From NCBI RefSeq assembly GCF_027622855.1, contig NZ_JAPZVR010000001.1:603271-638853 (forward strand): a stretch of 35,583 nt of DNA. Reading direction: 5' to 3'. Shown piece by piece: positions 30,973 to 35,583 of the stretch. This DNA comes from Glycomyces algeriensis (lineage in GTDB: Bacteria > Actinomycetota > Actinomycetes > Mycobacteriales > Micromonosporaceae). The notes beneath the pieces were generated by a model. It saw only the letters and a program-made list of their open reading frames with translations, did not search any database and was not told where the DNA came from. Position numbers and translations under genes: made by a program. How positions within the stretch are numbered: position 1 is the first letter of the stretch; every line of letters begins with the position of its first letter.

Positions 30973-31440
30973 ATGTCCAAACCGAAACCGATACCCGACG
31001 AGTACCCGCGGGTGACGCCGTACCTGCACGTCCAGGGCGCGGCCGAGGCCATCGAGTTCTACAAGACCGTGTTCGGCGCCGGCGAGCGGGGCCGCATGGC
31101 CGGCCGCGACGGCACCGGCGTCGGCCACGCCGAGCTCGAGATCGGCGACTCGATGGTCATGCTGTCCGACGAGTACCCCGAGATGGACGCCTACGCCCCG
31201 GGGCACTTCGGCGGATCGCCCGTGTCGCTCCACGTCTACGTCGAGGACGTCGACGCGGTCTACGCCGCCGCGCTCGCCGCGGGCGCGAAGTCCCTCAGCG
31301 AGGTCACCGACCAGTTCTACGGCGACCGCAGCGGCACCTTCGAGGACCCCTGGGGCCACAAGTGGCACGTCTCCAGCCATGTCGAGGACGTCATGCCCGA
31401 GGAGATGGAGCGCCGCGCCGCCGCGCAGGCACAGGGCTGA
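30973..31440 (+). CDS. VOC-fold (glyoxalase/PhnB-like) protein
   Basis: A 155-residue soluble protein of the vicinal-oxygen-chelate superfamily, PhnB-like branch: VTPYLHVQGAAEAIEFYKTV FG, GHAELEIGDSMVMLSDE, SVSLHVYVEDVD-type strand (SLHVYVEDVDAVYAAALAAG) and the closing YGDRSGTFEDPWGHKWHVSS. The Glu/His positions (GHAELEIGD, SLHVYV, FEDPWGHKW) match those used for metal binding in related proteins. AAGGAGG precedes the ATG by 7 nt. It lies alone between two nearly identical terminators, so it is transcribed as a single gene. The substrate is unknown, and such proteins range from resistance proteins to lyases. Confidence 0.9.
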   Translation: MSKPKPIPDEYPRVTPYLHVQGAAEAIEFYKTVFGAGERGRMAGRDGTGVGHAELEIGDSMVMLSDEYPEMDAYAPGHFGGSPVSLHVYVEDVDAVYAAALAAGAKSLSEVTDQFYGDRSGTFEDPWGHKWHVSSHVEDVMPEEMERRAAAQAQG

Positions 31441-31454
31441 CCCGGGCGCAGAGC

Positions 31455-31485
31455 GGCGGCCCGTCCGGATACCGGACGGGCCGCC
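31455..31485. terminator. bidirectional hairpin terminator
   Basis: GGCGGCCCGTCCGG and CCGGACGGGCCGCC form a perfect 14-bp stem with the loop ATA. It lies 15 bp after the VOC gene and 17 bp beyond the end of the minus-strand pectate lyase gene, so it can serve both. Confidence 0.85.
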
Positions 31486-31501
31486 TGGAATGCGGTCGAG
31501 G

Positions 31502-33100
31502 TTAGAGCGTCACCACCCTGCCGCCCAAGGTCACCACGAGCTTGCCGGTCGAGTCGAAGGACCAGCCCAGGGCGCCCGAGTAGTTCGCGCAGCGCGAACC
31601 GTTCGAGCCCGACCAGAACTGGTTCGAACTGTCCGAGTTGCCGGTGATGGCGTCGTTCGTGCCGCCGCTGAAGAAGCACGACGTGTTGTTGCGGAACACG
31701 TGCGAACCCGCGCCGAACTGGAAGTTCCGCTCCTCGCTGTCGATGCTCAGGTTGTTCGACATCGTGATCGAACCCGGGTTGGAGTTGAACGTGAACCCGT
31801 GCTGGCCGTTGTCGAACGCGATGCTCCGCACCACCGTGTGGTTGATCGGCACGTTCTCACCGCCCAGCTTGTACCCGTTGCGGTCGCCGTTGCTGTAGAT
31901 CGTGCCGTTGGAGAGGGTGCCGTTGCGGTACGACAGCGAGTCCTCGATCCGCACCGTCCCGATCGGGTCGTAGTCGGAGTAGGTGTAGAGGTCCCAGCCG
32001 TCGTCGGCGTTGTTGTGCGCCACCGCGTACCGGAAGACGTTCCCCGAACCCACGGTGAGCTTCGCGGCGAACCCGTCGGCGTCCTCGCCGTCGGAGTCGG
32101 CGTTGTCGTGCGACTCGGCGCTGATGATGAGGTTGTTCGCCGGCCACGAGGCCGTGGTGCTGGTCGAGGACTGGCGCGAGAGCTGGACGCCGCTGTCGCG
32201 GTTGTAGCGGGTGAGCGTGCGCTCCAGGATGTTGTTGCTCCCGCTCACGAAGATGCCGTTGTCACCGGCGCGCTCCACCGTGAGGCCCTTGAGGTGCCAG
32301 TAGTTCGCGTACAGGGCCAGGCCCCGGTTCGCGGACGCCTCGGACTGCGCCGAGAAGTTCAGCACCGGCCGCTCGTTCGGGTAGGCCGCGAGCGTCGTGC
32401 GGGCGCTCGACGAACCGCTGTCCTGGTCGATGACCACGGTCGAGGAGTAGTTGTACGTGCCCCCTCGCATGTAGATGGTCCCGCCCGCGTTCACCCGGCT
32501 CAGCGCCGAGGCCAGCGTGGTCGGGTTCGCCTCCGTGCCGGCGGCCGAGTCGGTCCCGCCCGGGGCCACGTAGATCGCGTTCCCGGTGGGCGGCGGCGTG
32601 GTGGGCCCGGTGCCGCCGACCTCGAAGTCGACGAAGTCGATGTTGGCCAGGCCGTCGGCGCTCGTCGCCGTCAGGCGGATCGTGTTGCTGCCGGCGTTCA
32701 CCGGCACCGTCAGGGTCTTCGTGGACCAGGTGGTCCACGAACCCGTGCCGCCGAAGGCGCTGGCGGACTGGGCGACCGAGCTGTTGACGGTGATGTCCGC
32801 GGCGCGGGTGGCGGTGGTGCCGTTGGCGTACCGGATGCCAAGGGTGGCGGTGCCCGCGCTGGCCGCGTTCACGGTGAACTGGGCGGTCGCGCCCGTCCCG
32901 TTCGGGGTGTTGCAGAACCCGCTGCCGGAGAACCCGGCGTTGTTGGAGTCGATGGTGCCGGAGCACGTCGCCGGCGAGGTCTCGGCCTCGTACCGGATGG
33001 GGGCGGCGGAGGCCGAGTTCATGGCGACCAGGGTGGCCGCCGTGGCGATGATGCCGGCGAACCCGGCCACGAGCGCGGTGCGCACGCTTCTTCGAGACAT
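31502..33100 (-). CDS. secreted PL9-family pectate lyase with CBM35
   Basis: A 532-residue secreted lyase that cleaves polygalacturonate by beta-elimination. The signal peptide (RTALVAGFAGIIATAATLVA, cleavage after ASA near 32) is followed by a CBM35 module (about 35-163; IRYEAETSPATCSGTIDSNN to IDFVDFEVGG), a short TTPPPTG linker and a right-handed beta-helix (about 175-532). The PL9 core SHDNADSDGEDADGFAAKLT carries the Asp cluster for calcium and the likely catalytic lysine, followed by VFRYAVAHNNADDGWDLYTY. Length is normal. AAGGGAAG stands 4 nt before the ATG at 33100. It is divergent from the cellulase gene across a 330-bp regulatory gap with a perfect palindrome. Confidence 0.92.
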   Translation of the reverse strand: MSRRSVRTALVAGFAGIIATAATLVAMNSASAAPIRYEAETSPATCSGTIDSNNAGFSGSGFCNTPNGTGATAQFTVNAASAGTATLGIRYANGTTATRAADITVNSSVAQSASAFGGTGSWTTWSTKTLTVPVNAGSNTIRLTATSADGLANIDFVDFEVGGTGPTTPPPTGNAIYVAPGGTDSAAGTEANPTTLASALSRVNAGGTIYMRGGTYNYSSTVVIDQDSGSSSARTTLAAYPNERPVLNFSAQSEASANRGLALYANYWHLKGLTVERAGDNGIFVSGSNNILERTLTRYNRDSGVQLSRQSSTSTTASWPANNLIISAESHDNADSDGEDADGFAAKLTVGSGNVFRYAVAHNNADDGWDLYTYSDYDPIGTVRIEDSLSYRNGTLSNGTIYSNGDRNGYKLGGENVPINHTVVRSIAFDNGQHGFTFNSNPGSITMSNNLSIDSEERNFQFGAGSHVFRNNTSCFFSGGTNDAITGNSDSSNQFWSGSNGSRCANYSGALGWSFDSTGKLVVTLGGRVVTL

Positions 33101-33326
33101 GTTGCTTCCCTTCGCAACGTCGTTGTTGCTCTACCAATTGACGGTGTGCGAGCTGCACCGAGGCCGAGGGTGCGGGGGCCTCGGGAACCGAATGATCAAA
33201 GATCGAAATGTTTCGATCAACCGGTTGCCATGAGCGTATGGAAAGGGCTTTCTTCTGTCAAGTGTGCAAAGCGGACAATTTCATTCCGCCTGGTCGGGGC
33301 CGCTCGAAACTCTTCATTGGGAGCGA
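33101..33326 (-). promoter_or_regulatory. pectate lyase upstream region: palindrome and leader hairpin
   Basis: The 5' leader and promoter side of the lyase gene. A perfect 18-bp palindrome, GATCGAAATGTTTCGATC (33201-33218), lies about 100 bp upstream of the ATG, where a -35/-10 would be expected (TTGATC overlaps its edge). Further down, CCGAGGCC and GGCCTCGG (33158-33165 and 33177-33184) can form an 8-bp stem with an 11-nt loop in the leader RNA. The palindrome is a strong operator candidate; GAAA..TTTC symmetry is seen in several sugar-acid regulators, which is only an analogy. Confidence 0.6.
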
Positions 33327-33356
33327 TTGACAAAGTTGGGTGTCCCAACTTAATGT
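33327..33356 (+). promoter_or_regulatory. cellulase promoter with an operator between -35 and -10
   Basis: A consensus TTGACA (33327-33332), an 18-bp spacer and TAATGT (33351-33356). The spacer is filled by a perfect palindrome, AAGTTGGG-TGT-CCCAACTT (33333-33351). A repressor bound there would exclude RNA polymerase. Just upstream, TGGGAGCG (33318-33325) equals the left half of the CebR cellobiose-operator consensus TGGGAGCGCTCCCA, but the right half does not match. Confidence 0.7.
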
Positions 33357-33430
33357 GGTATCGAGGATGTTCGATGGCCTCGCGCGGTCGCGCGTCCTTC
33401 CCGGCAGTCATAGTGGACAGAAGGAGTGCC

Positions 33431-35497
33431 ATGCAAGGGGTCAAGCGACGAACACGCAGGTGGATAGCCCTGGTGACGGTGGCGATCGCCACCATGGCGG
33501 CCGGTCTCGGCATCCTCGTCCCCTCGGTCGCCTATGCGGCCGAAGGGTGCAAAGTAGAGTACAAAGTCGCCAGCCAGTGGGGCGGCGGCTTCACCGGCGA
33601 CGTCAAGATCACCAACCTGGGCGACGCGATCAACGGCTGGTCCCTCGCGTGGACCTTCCCCAACGGCCAGCGCGTCAGCCAGGCCTGGAACGCCACCACC
33701 ACGAACGTGGGCGACCAGGTCACCGCCAAGAACATGAGCTACAACGGCGCCATCAGTACCAACGGCTCGGTCTCCTTCGGCTTCAACGGCTCCTGGTCCG
33801 GCTCCAACGGCGTGCCCGCCGAGTTCAAGCTCAACGGCGCCGTCTGCACCGGCACCGTCGGCGAGCCCACCAGCACCCCGCCCACCACCACGCCGCCCCC
33901 CGGTGAATCGACCGCCATGGAGACCGTCGCGGCCATGGAGCCCGGCTGGAACCTCGGCAACACCCTCGACTCCGTCGGCGCCGACGAGACCGCCTGGGGC
34001 AACCCGCGCGTCACCCAGGCGCTGGTCGACAACGTCGCCGCCCAGGGCTACAACAGCATCCGCATCCCCATCACCTGGGACGACCACCAGTCGAAGACCG
34101 CCCCGTACGCCGTCGAGGACGCCTACCTCGACCGCGTCGAAGAGGTCGTCGGCTACGCGCTCAACGCCGACCTGCACGTCCTCATCAACATCCACCACGA
34201 CTCGTGGATCTGGATGGCGGACATGAACACGAACCGCACGGTCGTCGAGGCCCGCTACGAGGCCATCTGGACCGAGCTGGCGACCCGCTTCCGCGACGCG
34301 CCGCAGGAGGTCCTGTTCGAGAGCGTCAACGAGCCGCAGTTCAACAATGTGGACGACGCGACCGCCGAGGCCCTCCTTGACGACCTCAACGTGCAGTTCC
34401 ACGAGATCGTGCGCGGCACCGGCGGCGGCAACGCCACCCGCGTGCTGGTCCTGCCGACCCTGCACACCAGCGCCGACCAGGCCCACCTCGACGCGCTGAG
34501 CTCCACGATCACCGCCCTGAACGACGAGAACATCGCCGCGACCGTCCACTTCTACGGCTTCTGGCCGTTCAGCGTGAACATCGCGGGCTACACGAAGTTC
34601 AACGCCGAGGTCCAGGCCGACATCGAGGGGTACTTCGACCGCGCCTACAACGAGTTCGTCGCGAACGACATCCCGGTCATCGTCGGCGAGTGGGGCCTGC
34701 TGGGCTTCGACGCCCACACCGGCACCGTCGAGCAGGGCGAGAAGCTCAAGTTCTTCGAGTACGTCGGCTACTACGCGAAGCAGAAGGGGCTCACCCTCCA
34801 GCTGTGGGACAACGGCCAGCACTTCAACCGGGCCACCTACCAGTGGCGCGACGCCGAGCTCTACAACATGATGAAGGCCAGCTGGACCACCCGCTCGGGC
34901 ACGGCCTCCACGGACCAGGTGTACGTGGCGAAGACCGCCACCGTCGCGGACGTCTCGCTGACGCTGAACCTGAACGGCACCACGTTCCAGGGCCTGCGCC
35001 TCGGCTCCACAAACCTCGTGCAGGGCACCGACTACACGATCTCGGGCTCCACGCTCACGATCAAGGCGAGCAGGCTCACCAGCCTCCTCGGCGACCGCAA
35101 CTACGGGGTCAAGGCGAACCTGCACGCGGTGTTCTCGCAAGGGGCGCCGTGGCGGATCAGCGTGATCTCGTACGACCAGCCCACCATGTCGGCCGCGTCC
35201 GGCGCCTCGAGCGCCTTCGCGATCCCGACCCAGTTCAAGGGCGACCAGCTGGCGACCATGGAGGCGAAGTACGCGGACGGCAGCAACGCCGGCCCGCAGA
35301 ACTGGACCTCCTACAAGGAGTTCGCCCGCGCGTTCAGCCCCGACTACACCGCCGGCACGATCACCCTGCCGACGGCGTTCTGGAGCGAGGTGAACGACGG
35401 CCAGAAGGTCACCCTGACGTTCCACTTCTGGAGCGGCAAGACCGTCACTTACTACGTGACCGAATCCGGCGGCAACGTCACCGGCTCGCTCACCTGA
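33431..35497 (+). CDS. secreted GH5 cellulase with CBM2, X2/Ig-like and CBM46-like modules
   Basis: A 688-residue endo-beta-glucanase. The order is signal peptide (about 1-36; IALVTVAIATMAAGLGILV), CBM2 cellulose-binding domain (37-139, Cys40 to Cys139, with WGGGFTGDVKITN and WSLAWTFPNGQ), Pro/Thr linker (145-158), GH5 catalytic domain (about 165-490), X2/Ig-like module (about 505-595; ATVADVSLTLNLNG) and a C-terminal module of about 90 residues resembling CBM46 (WSEVNDGQKVTLTFHFWSGK). The acid/base is E301 in SVNEP and the nucleophile E420 in VGEWG; HH at 255-256 and H373 are also conserved. GH5-Ig-CBM46 order is known from Bacillus Cel5B. AAGGAG (33421-33426) precedes the ATG by 4 nt. Confidence 0.93.
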   Translation: MQGVKRRTRRWIALVTVAIATMAAGLGILVPSVAYAAEGCKVEYKVASQWGGGFTGDVKITNLGDAINGWSLAWTFPNGQRVSQAWNATTTNVGDQVTAKNMSYNGAISTNGSVSFGFNGSWSGSNGVPAEFKLNGAVCTGTVGEPTSTPPTTTPPPGESTAMETVAAMEPGWNLGNTLDSVGADETAWGNPRVTQALVDNVAAQGYNSIRIPITWDDHQSKTAPYAVEDAYLDRVEEVVGYALNADLHVLINIHHDSWIWMADMNTNRTVVEARYEAIWTELATRFRDAPQEVLFESVNEPQFNNVDDATAEALLDDLNVQFHEIVRGTGGGNATRVLVLPTLHTSADQAHLDALSSTITALNDENIAATVHFYGFWPFSVNIAGYTKFNAEVQADIEGYFDRAYNEFVANDIPVIVGEWGLLGFDAHTGTVEQGEKLKFFEYVGYYAKQKGLTLQLWDNGQHFNRATYQWRDAELYNMMKASWTTRSGTASTDQVYVAKTATVADVSLTLNLNGTTFQGLRLGSTNLVQGTDYTISGSTLTIKASRLTSLLGDRNYGVKANLHAVFSQGAPWRISVISYDQPTMSAASGASSAFAIPTQFKGDQLATMEAKYADGSNAGPQNWTSYKEFARAFSPDYTAGTITLPTAFWSEVNDGQKVTLTFHFWSGKTVTYYVTESGGNVTGSLT

Positions 35498-35513
35498 CCT
35501 AGCGCACAGCAGC

Positions 35514-35566
35514 GGCCCCCGGGCCGGGGCCCGGGGCCCCCGGGGACTGGGGCGCCACCAGTTTTT
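35514..35566 (+). terminator. GC-rich hairpins at the right edge
   Basis: GGCCCCCGGGCC and GGCCCGGGGCC (35514-35538) can pair with one bulge. A second hairpin, ACTGG-N7-CCAGT (35546-35562), is followed by TTTTT. Either could terminate the cellulase transcript. Because this is the edge of the window and the composition is extreme, assembly error is possible. Confidence 0.45.
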
Positions 35567-35583
35567 GTGGGGGGAAACCCGGG

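Noticed and set aside
31379-33430. N-terminal extension of the cellulase frame by almost 700 residues
   Set aside because: That part is antisense to the pectate lyase and low-complexity. The true start at 33431 has AAGGAG and a signal peptide.
1-35583. CRISPR array or biosynthetic gene cluster
   Set aside because: No regularly spaced direct repeats with unique spacers were seen, and no polyketide, peptide-synthetase, terpene or lanthipeptide enzymes are present.

Overview
The window reads as a high-GC actinobacterium (Actinomycetota). Genuine genes have strongly G/C-biased third codon positions, GTG starts are frequent, and many genes have a -10-like TANNNT only 6-7 nt upstream of the start codon, as expected for leaderless transcripts. 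The carbohydrate-active enzymes (GH1, CE8 with CBM13, PL9 with CBM35, GH5 with CBM2 and a CBM46-like module) fit a plant-litter-degrading mycelial lineage. I cannot fix the genus. Both edges are very GC-rich and lie within about 90 bp of a stop codon, so the window may be a complete contig.

Layout. (1) 86-4681 is an ordered sugar and small-molecule block: a PhyH-type dioxygenase coupled to a small conserved protein (minus), a divergent AraC-type regulator, then a GH1 beta-glucosidase overlapping an MFS exporter/importer gene. (2) About 4710-23260 is an accessory, decaying region with uneven coding density. It holds a truncated ATP-grasp gene at its left edge, an intact RCK-membrane-RCK protein, fragments of at least five transposases (IS701, IS630, IS5 twice, IS5/DDE_Tnp_4-like), a truncated PHP phosphatase, a Nudix hydrolase, an AbiEii-like nucleotidyltransferase scrap, a DUF4279 protein, a lipoprotein, small secreted and membrane proteins, and several intact hypothetical proteins. 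Within it are remnants of both halves of bacterial NHEJ: an ATP-dependent DNA ligase fragment (17062-17361) and a Ku C-terminus (19500-19879). (3) 23267-29117 returns to dense coding: an alpha/beta-hydrolase-fold protein with no visible catalytic triad, a SnoaL-like protein and a divergent TetR regulator with two matching operator-like sites, then an AarF/UbiB kinase-like protein, and a GlxA-type regulator divergent from a small membrane protein. (4) 29197-35566 is a plant-cell-wall block: a secreted pectin methylesterase, a VOC-fold protein, a secreted PL9 pectate lyase and a secreted multi-modular GH5 cellulase, with perfect palindromes in two promoter regions and strong hairpin terminators.

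How it fits together. The right block would de-esterify pectin (CE8), cleave the product (PL9) and cut cellulose or beta-glucan (GH5). The GH1 and MFS pair at the left would take up and hydrolyse released beta-glucosides inside the cell. The middle region appears to be a hotspot where insertions, truncations and frameshifts have accumulated among a few surviving genes. Assignments are from reading the translations; no database search was possible.
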